NCBI GenBank assembly: GCA_049595035.1
Contig: JBMYKD010000010.1
Location: forward strand, 3,614 to 67,613
DNA from: UBA12202 sp049595035
GTDB taxonomy: Bacteria > Pseudomonadota > Alphaproteobacteria > Puniceispirillales > UBA1172
Reading direction: 5' to 3'
DNA length: 64,000 bases
The notes beneath the pieces are model-generated. The model was not told where the DNA came from and made no database searches. It saw only the letters and a list, made by a program, of their open reading frames with translations. The stretch's first letter is position 1; each line of letters begins with the position of its first letter. Below are positions 8,652 to 17,377 of this stretch, one piece after another. Position numbers and translations under genes: made by a program.

Positions 8652-9452
8652 CTATCTTGGTTTGTTTTTCTCTAAGATCGTTTTTGACCATGGCTGTTTA
8701 GGTGCCGTTGGTCGTGAGTAATACCGTACACGTTTAAGCCAGAGTTTCAATGCCTCAACGTGGATAGAAACAAAAGGTCGCATGGGCCATTGAAAATACG
8801 TGCATAAATATGTCAGGATATTGTGGCTAGAAACTGGCTTGACCGCGCCACGCAAAATCGCCAGCAAAGCTGGTTTTTTGTCAATACTATAACCCACCAT
8901 GACCTGTATGCGTTCGGCATCATGCCTGAATGATAGCCTGTATTCCCCTTTGACCGGAAAAAATGGTGATACATAAAACCGTTTTTCCGTCACATGCACT
9001 GGTCGGGCAGATTGCTGATCATAGGCAACATAGGTATGCTTTTCGCCAAATGTGTTACTGACCTCATACACTATCATGACTATCTGGCCTGATTCATCAT
9101 AAGCCACATAAACCGATAACGGATTAAACACCGCCCCGAAGATACGCGGAAAGGTTAGTAAGCGAACCGCAGCAATATCCTGTTCCGGAATAACATCTGC
9201 CGCCAATGTCCGGATATATTGCCCCAATGGCATGATAAACGCCTTGGCGTGAAAGTTTGGCCCATAATCCTGTTCCCTGAACGATAGCACATTAAATCGG
9301 TCAACCGAAAACAGTCGGCTAGAGGCATTGGCCGCGTCCAGACGGTCAAGATCAATCCAGATGGATAGCCCCTTGCGTTTGAGAAAATGGGACGGCTTCC
9401 CATAACGGGTATGCGAAATATCTGATGTTACCAGCGTAACTGGTGCGGTCAT
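8652..9452 (-). CDS. DUF1365 family protein
   Basis: A 266-residue DUF1365 protein, recognisable by HTRYGKPSHFLKRKGLSIWI, then LLTFPRIFGAVFNPLSVYV and the late PFVSIHVEALKLWLK. No signal peptide or known catalytic motif is visible. Its ATG overlaps the stop of the upstream FAD oxidoreductase gene, and the CfaS-like gene follows 31 bases later, so FAD enzyme, DUF1365, CfaS and DUF3833 form one transcription unit. By association it takes part in modifying membrane fatty acids under oxidative or light stress, but no activity is established for it. Confidence 0.85.
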   Translation of the reverse strand: MTAPVTLVTSDISHTRYGKPSHFLKRKGLSIWIDLDRLDAANASSRLFSVDRFNVLSFREQDYGPNFHAKAFIMPLGQYIRTLAADVIPEQDIAAVRLLTFPRIFGAVFNPLSVYVAYDESGQIVMIVYEVSNTFGEKHTYVAYDQQSARPVHVTEKRFYVSPFFPVKGEYRLSFRHDAERIQVMVGYSIDKKPALLAILRGAVKPVSSHNILTYLCTYFQWPMRPFVSIHVEALKLWLKRVRYYSRPTAPKQPWSKTILEKNKPR

Positions 9453-10795
9453 TCTGCCGGAACCTCTGCCGATTCTATGGTGGGCAGGTCAGTAACATCT
9501 GCCAGCGTTGGGCTTTGCCACGGAACATCAATTTGCATTGCTCTGGCTACTTTTACCGCTGATGCCATACCGTCCTCATGAAATCCGTATCCTGTCCATG
9601 CACCGCAGAAATATAACCCATTCTGCCCCTGAATGCTTGGTAAATCTTTCTGCGCATTAATCGCTTTCTGATCAAATACAGGGTGATCATAAGAAAATGT
9701 GGCGTGACATTTATCTTCCGCGATAGCATCAATGGGATTTAGCGTTACAAATAAGGGAACATCCTGACGGATATTTTGTAATCTGTTCATCCAGTAGGTA
9801 ACAGACAGATTATCAGGCTTTTCAGACCCGTTGATAATATCTGCTCCCACCTTGCCGGAAGAGGTGCGGTAATTCCATGATGCCCAAAGCCGCCGCCGTT
9901 TTGGCATCTGGCTGATATCACTATGCAAGACAGCAATATTCGGCTGAAAATCAAAGGCACCAAGGATATCACGTTCAGCATCTGATGCGTCAGATATTAA
10001 CGCCATAGATTGATCAGCGTGTGCAGCCATTACAACACGATCATACCATATCTCACCTTCACCAGCGATAGCCAGCATGACACCGCCCGCATGACGACGC
10101 AAACCCGTAATATGAACACCAGTCCGCGGCGGTTTTTTCAGTTGCGAAAGAATGCTTTTGATATACTGGCGTGACCCGCCTGACACCGTACGCCATTGCG
10201 GGCGACCAGTAAAATCAAGCAATTGGTGGTTTTCCATAAATGCCATGAAAGACCTTGCTGGAAATTGTAGCATGGTTTCCGCCGGACATGACCAGATTGC
10301 CGCCCCTAATGGCAACAGGTGATATTGCACAAAAGCATCCGAAAATCGCATACGGGTAATAAAATCGGCCAGAGATTCATTATCATCGCCTTGATATACC
10401 GCTGTCATACCGTTTCTGTAAAAGCGGGTCAGATCAATGATCATGCGCCAATAAGATGGCCGCAGGATATTTGCCGGCTGCCCTACCAACCCCATGGCCG
10501 AGCCTTCATATTCCATCCGCCCGCCATCAAGTGACAGCGCAAAAGACATATTGCTTTCTTCGCTAGCCACATTCAGATAATCCAGCATTCCAATGAGATT
10601 GGGATAGCGTTTGGGATTAAATACAATGAATCCCGTATCAACAGGGATGACACCATGTGGCGTGGTCACATCAACGGTATTACTATGGCCACCAATGCGC
10701 GTATCTTTTTCAAAGACATCGACATCTGCCACTTTATCAAGAATTAGAGATGAAGCCAGGCCAGATACACCCGTACCAATAACAGCTATGCGCAT
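9449..10795 (-). CDS. FAD-dependent amine-oxidase-like oxidoreductase (COG2907 type)
   Basis: A 448-residue flavoprotein with an N-terminal dinucleotide-binding motif GTGVSGLAS (residues 7-15), an acidic FAD-ribose partner in VDVFEKDTRIGGHSNTV, and a C-terminal FAD-contact region GLYFCGAWTGYGFHEDG. It belongs to the amine oxidase/protoporphyrinogen oxidase fold. Neighbouring CfaS suggests acyl-chain desaturation or oxidation; the Rhodobacter counterpart in furan fatty acid synthesis (UfaD-like) is a plausible relative. I start at ATG 10795; the longer frame begins with TTG 15 bases earlier. It heads the coupled operon with DUF1365, CfaS and DUF3833 and lies 62 bases after photolyase on the same strand. 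Confidence 0.85.
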   Translation of the reverse strand: MRIAVIGTGVSGLASSLILDKVADVDVFEKDTRIGGHSNTVDVTTPHGVIPVDTGFIVFNPKRYPNLIGMLDYLNVASEESNMSFALSLDGGRMEYEGSAMGLVGQPANILRPSYWRMIIDLTRFYRNGMTAVYQGDDNESLADFITRMRFSDAFVQYHLLPLGAAIWSCPAETMLQFPARSFMAFMENHQLLDFTGRPQWRTVSGGSRQYIKSILSQLKKPPRTGVHITGLRRHAGGVMLAIAGEGEIWYDRVVMAAHADQSMALISDASDAERDILGAFDFQPNIAVLHSDISQMPKRRRLWASWNYRTSSGKVGADIINGSEKPDNLSVTYWMNRLQNIRQDVPLFVTLNPIDAIAEDKCHATFSYDHPVFDQKAINAQKDLPSIQGQNGLYFCGAWTGYGFHEDGMASAVKVARAMQIDVPWQSPTLADVTDLPTIESAEVPAE

Positions 10796-10857
10796 AACAA
10801 CACTTTTCAATAATGTACTAATACAGACCTAGATCAAACCCCATAGATAAAAAGCCT

Positions 10858-12291
10858 TTACGATGCTTTTATTTTCTCATATGCAGCAAGAGCTTTCTGC
10901 CGTGCGGAAGCATGATCCACTAATGCATGAGGATAGGTTTTCCCTAGCTCAACCCCTGCCGCTTCAACCAGTGCCGGTGGCGCAGATGACGGATCAAAGA
11001 GCATATCATCAGACAGACCATTCAATGCGGGAAGCCAGCGGCGAACATATTCCGATGCTTTAAATTTAGCCCCTTGCGTAATCGGGTTAAAAATCCGGAA
11101 ATATGGTGACGCATCAGCCCCTGACCCTGCCACCCATTGCCAGCCGGCACTATTCGATGCCAGATCAGCATCAACCAGTGTATCAAAAAACCAGTCTTCA
11201 CCTTCATGCCATGGAATCAACAGATGCTTGGTCAGAAAAGATGCCGTGATCATACGAATGCGATTATGCATCCAGCCGGTCGCATATAATTCCCGCATAC
11301 CAGCATCGATAAGCGGATAACCGGTTTCTCCTTTTTTCCATGCTGCCAGCAAATGGTCATAATGATCCGCCCATGGAAAGCGGGAAAAAGCTTCTTTTAG
11401 CGGGGCTTGCGGCATATCTGGCCGTTGATCCAGTAATTCATATGAAAACTCACGCCAAATCACTTCTGAAATGAAATGTTCTGCCCCTTGATTGTCATCA
11501 AGCGACGTCACGCTTTCAACCGCGTTGAGAATCTGGAGGGGTGATACCTCACCAAAATGCAGATGGGGCGATAAGCGGGATGTTGATTTGAGTGATGGAA
11601 AATCACGAAGCTGTTTATAATCATCCATATGATGATCAATAAAATCAGCCAGCATCTGTTGTGCTGCTGCTTCACCCACTTGCCAATGCGGAACTAGCGT
11701 TTTATGCCAGCCAATCTGGTGATTGATCAAACCCAGCCCGTCTATGCCTATATGATCAGACCATTGATCTGGCGCGGGAATATGCTTGGGGCGTGGAGCG
11801 ATAGACCGGTAGCGACCAAGCCGGTAAAGGCTTCTCTTGAATGGGGTAAACACCCGCATCCGTTCACCCACTTTTGATAAGCCAGACCCTGGCGGAAATA
11901 GCAAAACACCCTCGCTATGATGAAAACCGACACCATCCGCCTTCAGCCGGCTGGCCAGTCTTTCCTGCATTTTCCGCGCCCATGGTTCATGATGAGTATG
12001 GGCATAAACATCGCTAACCGCATGAGCATTGGCTAATGCCGGGATAACCATATCAGCAGAGCCTTTCATAATAATCAGTTGTGAGCCAAGCTGACGCAAA
12101 TCCGCATCAAGTGCCCGTAATGACTGATCTAGCCACCACCTGCTCGCCCCGCCCGGCGCCCATTTACCGGGGGATATATCATCATAGACATAAACAGGAA
12201 TAACCGGTTTACCTTTAGCAATAGCGGCGGTAAGGGCCGGATGATCCGACAAACGCAAATCCTGATGAAACCAGCAGATGACAGCAGACAT
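10858..12291 (-). CDS. phr: Deoxyribodipyrimidine photolyase
   Basis: A 477-residue photolyase/cryptochrome-family protein that uses FADH- and blue light to split cyclobutane pyrimidine dimers. The N-terminal alpha/beta antenna domain opens with ICWFHQDLRLSDHPAL. The C-terminal FAD domain carries SRLSPHLHFGEVSP, GMRELYATGWMHNR and ASNSAGWQWVAGSGADAS with PYFRIFNP. These are class I CPD photolyase signatures, and the residues that would signal a 6-4 photolyase are not evident. AAAGGATAGGG precedes ATG 12291; the frame extends 20 residues upstream without support. It follows pdeM by 11 bases, tying light repair to the ligase-associated repair genes and the lipid-modification operon downstream. 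Confidence 0.95.
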   Translation of the reverse strand: MSAVICWFHQDLRLSDHPALTAAIAKGKPVIPVYVYDDISPGKWAPGGASRWWLDQSLRALDADLRQLGSQLIIMKGSADMVIPALANAHAVSDVYAHTHHEPWARKMQERLASRLKADGVGFHHSEGVLLFPPGSGLSKVGERMRVFTPFKRSLYRLGRYRSIAPRPKHIPAPDQWSDHIGIDGLGLINHQIGWHKTLVPHWQVGEAAAQQMLADFIDHHMDDYKQLRDFPSLKSTSRLSPHLHFGEVSPLQILNAVESVTSLDDNQGAEHFISEVIWREFSYELLDQRPDMPQAPLKEAFSRFPWADHYDHLLAAWKKGETGYPLIDAGMRELYATGWMHNRIRMITASFLTKHLLIPWHEGEDWFFDTLVDADLASNSAGWQWVAGSGADASPYFRIFNPITQGAKFKASEYVRRWLPALNGLSDDMLFDPSSAPPALVEAAGVELGKTYPHALVDHASARQKALAAYEKIKAS

Positions 12292-12302
12292 AACCCTATC
12301 CT

Positions 12303-13007
12303 TTATATATTGTGCTTTAATTGAGAATAGGCGTAGCGATAGATACGGCAAGCATGACAGAAAAATATTTCCATCTGATCATCATGAAATGCCTTAAGCG
12401 CGGGCGCATTAACATATAGCCCACCAGCATAAGCACCAAATGCTGGCATGATTAGACGACGTTCCATTACCATGAAACACCGTCCGGTGATGCGCCGTGC
12501 CCGTGTCGCCAATCTGATTTTCGGGTGAAAATGGCCTGAGATTTCTATACTTTTCACAGAACCCTGCCTTGGCAGGCGACCCGCCTCATGTCTGAAGATC
12601 AATGCCCCCAGCGTTAATTCCTGCCGGACAGAACCGGTAAGATAGTCAGGTAAATCAGGGTCATGATTGCCCGTAATCCAGATAACCTCACGGTCAGATA
12701 GCATAGCCTGTAAAGCATTACGGTGGCGCATGGGCAAACTGGCTGCCATCTGGCTCCGGTGGAAACTGTCACCAAGAAACAGAACACGGTCGGGATTATC
12801 CCTTGTGATGGATGTCTGCATATCCGCTAAAGTGGTATCGGTATCCATTTCTGGCAGGGGCGCGTGTCCAGCCATAGCCCGCCCCTTTTCCAGATGCAGA
12901 TCAGAAAATACCAATAGCCGTTCATGCGGAATAAATAATGATCCATCAGGATAAGCCAGCATCGGAATACCAGCACGCGTGAAAGAACAGGATGAAGATA
13001 CGGTCAT
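12303..13007 (-). CDS. pdeM: Ligase-associated DNA damage response endonuclease PdeM
   Basis: A calcineurin-like metallophosphoesterase of 234 residues, predicted to cut DNA in the ligase-associated repair pathway. Metal motifs are Asp36 and His38 (FSDLHLEKG), Gly-Asp 79-80 (FLGDSFHR), GNHD at 113-116 and GHFHP at 158-162; the tail LIMPAFGAYAGGL is typical of PdeM. The start ATG overlaps the helicase stop by four bases, showing coupling with Lhr. The partner exonuclease and ligase lie on the other strand at 16.3-19 kb. PdeM activity itself is assigned by family, not by direct experiments known to me. Confidence 0.92.
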   Translation of the reverse strand: MTVSSSCSFTRAGIPMLAYPDGSLFIPHERLLVFSDLHLEKGRAMAGHAPLPEMDTDTTLADMQTSITRDNPDRVLFLGDSFHRSQMAASLPMRHRNALQAMLSDREVIWITGNHDPDLPDYLTGSVRQELTLGALIFRHEAGRLPRQGSVKSIEISGHFHPKIRLATRARRITGRCFMVMERRLIMPAFGAYAGGLYVNAPALKAFHDDQMEIFFCHACRIYRYAYSQLKHNI

Positions 13008-15505
13008 AATAATAAATGCGGTTGCAACGGATCAGAATGTGATGCAGCGTCGCTATCATCTTTCATGACTTCAGACAAGAGATCTTGTTCCAGTTCGGCC
13101 AGCGCATCCTCAACAGCAGAAGACGTAATCAATTCACGCCCGACTTCCAGCATCAGAGGCAGGGCAAGTGGTGATACCCGATTAAGATGCTGGACGTTCA
13201 CCTTTCCAGAAAACCGCATGAGCATATCACCGAGACGACGAATATCCGTCAAACCACGCGCGGCTTCCTGTCTGGTCGCCCTGATCAAGATATGATCTGG
13301 CTGGTGACGCAAAAGCACATCATAAATCAGATCAGAATTAATCGTCATCTGCCGGCCTGTACGCGCCGCCCCCGGCAATCGTTTTTCCAGTAATCCGGCA
13401 ATTGTTGCCACCACACGAAAAGACCGCTTAAGCATAGTGCTTTCCAGCATCCATTCTTCCAGATCATCACCCATCATATCAGGCGATAATAACGTGTCAG
13501 GATTTTCCACCCGCCGCAATGACCAGACCGCAATAGCATAATCCGTGGCAACAAACCCAATCGGTTTTAGCCCTGATCTTTCCATCCGCCGCGTGACCAG
13601 CATTCCCAGTGTCTGATGAGCATTACGACCTTCAAATCCATAGATTACTGTATAATACCGACCCCCACGGGGGAAGGTTTCTACCAGCAGGTTATTGGCA
13701 TCGGGCAGATATGATTTCTGGCTTTGCATATATAACCATTGGCGAAGCGATGGCGGGAACTGATCCCATAAATGATTTGGTTCAGACTGATTTTGCCCCA
13801 TCATATAACGAATGCGATCAGCCAGATTGCTTGTCAACGGCAATCGCCCACCCGCATAAGCTGGCACTTTAGGTTCTGTTGCGGTAGAGGTCACAACATC
13901 AATGACCCCCGGCTTACGCATCCCCTGATAACGCAAAATGCGGCCGGCAAACATAAAACTGTCGCCGGGGACAAGGCCGCTAACAAAATATTCTTCAATT
14001 TCACCTAAACGGCCAACGCCGCGTTGATCCACTTTCACAGTCTGGGTTTCAACTATGGTGCCGGCATTAAGTCGCCATTGTGTCGCAACAGCCCTGCTTG
14101 CCATACGGTAGAGCCCGTCTTGCCCCGGTTTCAATTTGTGAAACTTCTCATAAGCTCTAAGTGCATATCCACCTGTTGAAAGGAAAATGAGCGTATCATC
14201 AAAATCTTCACGGGATAAATTGCGATACGGCCAGGCAGATTTGACTTCAGCGAAAATATCATCTGCATCAAATGGCGCGTGAATGGCAAGACCAATCAGA
14301 TGCTGTGCCAGCACATCAAGACCGCCGTCATAATCAGCAGGATCATCCAGTAATCCGTCCTGAATATCAGAAATAGCGGCCATACATTCCAATACCTCAA
14401 ACCGATTAGATGGAATTAGTATCGCACGGCTAACCTGATCATAGCGATGCCCGGACCGGCCAATTCTCTGCATCAATCGTGAAGTGCCCTTGGGTGCCCC
14501 AACCTGGATAACCAGATCAACTTCTGCCCAGTCAATCCCCAGATCAAGAGAAGACGTAGCAATCACCGCACGCAACTGGCCAGCAGCCATATGTGTTTCA
14601 ATCCGTTGACGCTGTTCACGCGATAATGACCCATGATGAAGCCCGATGGACAGATTGGCATCATTGATCCGCCATAACTGTTGAAACAGCATCTCTGCCT
14701 GCGCTCTTGTATTAACAAAAACTAATGTATGTTCAGCATCCAGAATATGCTGGTAGATATCGGCCACTGCGTAACTGGCCGAATGACCTGCCCATGGAAT
14801 GGTATCTGACCGATCAAGCATAGTGATATCAGCCTTGGGGCTTGGTTGCCCATGAATGATCCGAACCGTATCTGCATCTGGATGTAACCAGCCACGCAAA
14901 TGTTCAGGCGTTGCAATCGTGGCCGATAGCCCGACCACCCGTAGATCAGGATTGAACCGCCGCAAACGCGCCAACAATAACGCCAGCATATCCCCTCGTT
15001 TACTGCCCGCTAAAGCATGTAATTCATCCAGAATAACCGTATCCAGATGCTGAAACATCTGATCAGCATCATCCCATGCCAGCATCAGCTGAAGTGATTC
15101 CGGTGTTGTCATGAGAATATCTGGTGGCTGGTGGCGTTGACGTTGCCGGTCAGTTGCGCTGGTATCACCGGTGCGGGTTTCCGCGCGTAAAGGCAAAGCC
15201 ATTTCTGTAATTGGCATCATCAGATTGCGTTCGATATCTGCTGCCAATGCTTTCAATGGTGAGATATAAAGCGTATGAAGCGTTGATTTTTCTGGCTCCG
15301 GCTGCTGGGAATGCTTGGCCAGAGTTATCAGGCTGGGCAAAAAACCGGCAAGAGTTTTACCGCCACCAGTTGGCGCGACCAACAGACAGGATTCGCCATG
15401 GCGGGCGGCTTCCAGCATAGCCAGCTGGTGCGAATGCAGATGCCAGCCTTTGCTTTCAAACCATGTATTAAATGGCGGCGGCAATATCTGTGCTTCATCT
15501 AGCAT
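13004..15505 (-). CDS. Ligase-associated DEXH-box DNA helicase (Lhr type)
   Basis: An 833-residue superfamily 2 helicase of the short Lhr class that accompanies ATP-dependent ligases. Visible motifs are Q-region HSHQLAMLEA, Walker A APTGGGKTLAGF (44-55), motif II DELH (160-163), motif III GLSATIATPEHL, and motif VI QRIGRSGHR in the second RecA domain. A winged-helix and Lhr-core region follows, ending with a Lhr-type C-terminal domain near QHLNRVSPLALPLMLEVG. Lhr enzymes translocate 3' to 5' on single-stranded DNA and unwind RNA-DNA hybrids. The gene starts at 15505, divergent from the GST gene across a 142-base spacer, and is translationally coupled to pdeM. Confidence 0.93.
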   Translation of the reverse strand: MLDEAQILPPPFNTWFESKGWHLHSHQLAMLEAARHGESCLLVAPTGGGKTLAGFLPSLITLAKHSQQPEPEKSTLHTLYISPLKALAADIERNLMMPITEMALPLRAETRTGDTSATDRQRQRHQPPDILMTTPESLQLMLAWDDADQMFQHLDTVILDELHALAGSKRGDMLALLLARLRRFNPDLRVVGLSATIATPEHLRGWLHPDADTVRIIHGQPSPKADITMLDRSDTIPWAGHSASYAVADIYQHILDAEHTLVFVNTRAQAEMLFQQLWRINDANLSIGLHHGSLSREQRQRIETHMAAGQLRAVIATSSLDLGIDWAEVDLVIQVGAPKGTSRLMQRIGRSGHRYDQVSRAILIPSNRFEVLECMAAISDIQDGLLDDPADYDGGLDVLAQHLIGLAIHAPFDADDIFAEVKSAWPYRNLSREDFDDTLIFLSTGGYALRAYEKFHKLKPGQDGLYRMASRAVATQWRLNAGTIVETQTVKVDQRGVGRLGEIEEYFVSGLVPGDSFMFAGRILRYQGMRKPGVIDVVTSTATEPKVPAYAGGRLPLTSNLADRIRYMMGQNQSEPNHLWDQFPPSLRQWLYMQSQKSYLPDANNLLVETFPRGGRYYTVIYGFEGRNAHQTLGMLVTRRMERSGLKPIGFVATDYAIAVWSLRRVENPDTLLSPDMMGDDLEEWMLESTMLKRSFRVVATIAGLLEKRLPGAARTGRQMTINSDLIYDVLLRHQPDHILIRATRQEAARGLTDIRRLGDMLMRFSGKVNVQHLNRVSPLALPLMLEVGRELITSSAVEDALAELEQDLLSEVMKDDSDAASHSDPLQPHLLL

Positions 15506-15647
15506 GGAATATGAGTTCTATTTCTGGGGGTTGAATTCATCTATCTCTCATTCCAAATAACTATAATATCCCATCATTCATTTTCCATAAAACTATGTCG
15601 AAAATGGATTTTGATAAGCCTTAATACAGAAATGGAATATATCTATC

Positions 15648-16340
15648 ATGATTGAACTTCACTATTGGCCGACACCAAACGGGCATAAAGTTGCCATCGC
15701 TCTGGAAGAAATGGGTCTTGAATATAAAGTTTACCCGGTGAATATAGGAAAAGGTGACCAGTTCAAGCCTGAATTTTTAGCATTTAGCCCTAATAACCGT
15801 ATTCCGGCAATCATTGATCATGATACCACTGATGGTAAGCCGCAAAGCATTTTTGAATCTGGTGCTATCCTGCTTTACCTTGCTGAAAAGACAGGGCAAT
15901 TCTTACCAAGTAATCAGCGTGAAAAAATAGCTGTTTATGAATGGCTGATGTGGCAGATGGGGGGCTTTGGCCCCATGCTGGGACAGGCCCATCATTTTAA
16001 TTTCTATGCACCGGACAGAATTCCCTATGCCATGGATAGATATAGCAATGAAGCCAACCGGCTTTATGGCGTGCTAGATCGCCAACTGGCTGATCATGAA
16101 TATGTAGCCGGTGATTACAGTATTGCCGACATGGCTATCTTTCCATGGACGCGCACTTTCAAACGGCAGAATGTTAATATTGAAGATTACAAACATGTCA
16201 TGCGGTGGCGGCAGTTAGTGAGCGAACGACCAGCGGTTAAAAAAGCGTTTTCCGTTGGTAAAGAACTGCGTGAAGATTTGAAAAATCTAGATGATGCTGA
16301 ATGGAAAAAACTGTTCGGATCAGAACATAAGGCTGGCTAG
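15648..16340 (+). CDS. Glutathione S-transferase family protein (YfcG-like)
   Basis: A 230-residue GST with an N-terminal thioredoxin-fold domain (HYWPTPNGHKVAIALEEMGL) and a helical C-terminal domain. The TPNGHK start and the glutathione-binding SIFESGAILLYLAE resemble the YfcG/YghU disulfide-bond-reductase branch rather than detoxifying transferases. It probably handles glutathione disulfides or peroxides. The stop TAG overlaps the GTG start of the exonuclease gene, so this redox protein is expressed together with the repair genes. That is an unexpected partner, and any role in repair is only inferred from position. Confidence 0.9.
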   Translation: MIELHYWPTPNGHKVAIALEEMGLEYKVYPVNIGKGDQFKPEFLAFSPNNRIPAIIDHDTTDGKPQSIFESGAILLYLAEKTGQFLPSNQREKIAVYEWLMWQMGGFGPMLGQAHHFNFYAPDRIPYAMDRYSNEANRLYGVLDRQLADHEYVAGDYSIADMAIFPWTRTFKRQNVNIEDYKHVMRWRQLVSERPAVKKAFSVGKELREDLKNLDDAEWKKLFGSEHKAG

Positions 16341-17377
16341 TGCCTGCGGTTCATCCATCCCGGTGGATCAGACCATTAGCTTCTGGTCTGGCTGTTATCG
16401 ATAAAACAGGTGAGCCATATTTTCACATTGATGCGACAAGAGCCACTGATACTGTCATTGTCACCCACGGCCATGCTGATCATGCACGGCCGGGGCACCA
16501 GCATGTTATCGCCACACCAGAAACCCTAGCCATCATGAAAGCCCGTTATGGGGATCGTTTCGCCACCCGCATCACACCTTTAAACTGGCATGAAACCATG
16601 CATATTGGTGATGTTAGTTTTCATCTGGTGCCGGCTGGTCATGTGCTTGGCAGCGCCCAGATTGTCCTCGATTGCCAGGGGTCACGCGTGGTCGTTTCAG
16701 GCGATTATAAACGCAAACCTGATCCCACATGCGCCGCATTTGAACCTGTTGCCTGTGATATTTTCATCACCGAAGCCACTTTTGCCCTTCCCGTATTCAG
16801 CCATCCTGATCCGTTGGAGGAAGTTCGGAAAATACTGGATTCTTTGAAACAGTTTCCCCATCGCGCTCATGTTATTGGTGCCTATTCCCTTGGCAAAGCC
16901 CAGCGGGTCATTGCTCTTCTCAGGCAAGCGGGATATGACAAACCCATTTTTATTCATGGAGCGTTGCAAAAGCTGTGTCAGCTATATCAGGATCATGGTG
17001 TTCCATTAGGTACGCTTGAGGCGGCAACAAGCGGCGAAAAGGGTATGCCGCAACCTGCCCTTGCCGGCCAGATTGTCATAGCCCCGCCTTCTGCCATAGC
17101 GGATCGCTGGTCGCGGCGTCTGCCTGATCCTCTGATTATCATGGCATCAGGCTGGATGCAGGTAAAACAGCGAGCCAAACAATCCGGTGTAGAAATGCCG
17201 CTTATTCTGTCTGATCATGCCGACTGGAATGATTTACTGGCAACGATTGAAGAGATAAACCCAAAAGAGGTTTGGATAACGCATGGCCGCGAAGATGCCC
17301 TGATGCGGGCTCTGTCTTTGAAAGGCATAACAGCAAAAGCGCTCCATCTGATCGGTTATGAGGATGATGCCGAATGA
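16340..17377 (+). CDS. Ligase-associated DNA exonuclease (MBL fold)
   Basis: A 345-residue metallo-beta-lactamase/beta-CASP protein related to SNM1/artemis nucleases and annotated in many genomes as ligase-associated exonuclease. The core motif is HGHADHARPGH with His43, His45, Asp47 and His48; further ligands are in VPAGHVLGSAQ and VVSGDYKRK. The late segments LSDHADWNDLL and WITHGRE match the C-terminal beta-CASP motifs. It starts with GTG overlapping the GST stop by one base, and its own stop overlaps the ligase ATG (ATGA). It should trim DNA ends before sealing by the downstream ligase. Confidence 0.92.
   Translation: MPAVHPSRWIRPLASGLAVIDKTGEPYFHIDATRATDTVIVTHGHADHARPGHQHVIATPETLAIMKARYGDRFATRITPLNWHETMHIGDVSFHLVPAGHVLGSAQIVLDCQGSRVVVSGDYKRKPDPTCAAFEPVACDIFITEATFALPVFSHPDPLEEVRKILDSLKQFPHRAHVIGAYSLGKAQRVIALLRQAGYDKPIFIHGALQKLCQLYQDHGVPLGTLEAATSGEKGMPQPALAGQIVIAPPSAIADRWSRRLPDPLIIMASGWMQVKQRAKQSGVEMPLILSDHADWNDLLATIEEINPKEVWITHGREDALMRALSLKGITAKALHLIGYEDDAE

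Noticed and set aside
10807..10836. TGATCT-N18-TATTGA upstream of the FAD oxidoreductase, resembling an ECF sigma promoter
   Set aside because: GATC is very frequent throughout this window and the -10 part is a poor match, so chance is likely; I do not list it as a promoter.
15506..15647. Possible sigma-70 promoter (TTGATA and downstream AATATA) before the GST gene
   Set aside because: Spacing is about 19 bases and the region is AT-rich, so the match is not convincing.
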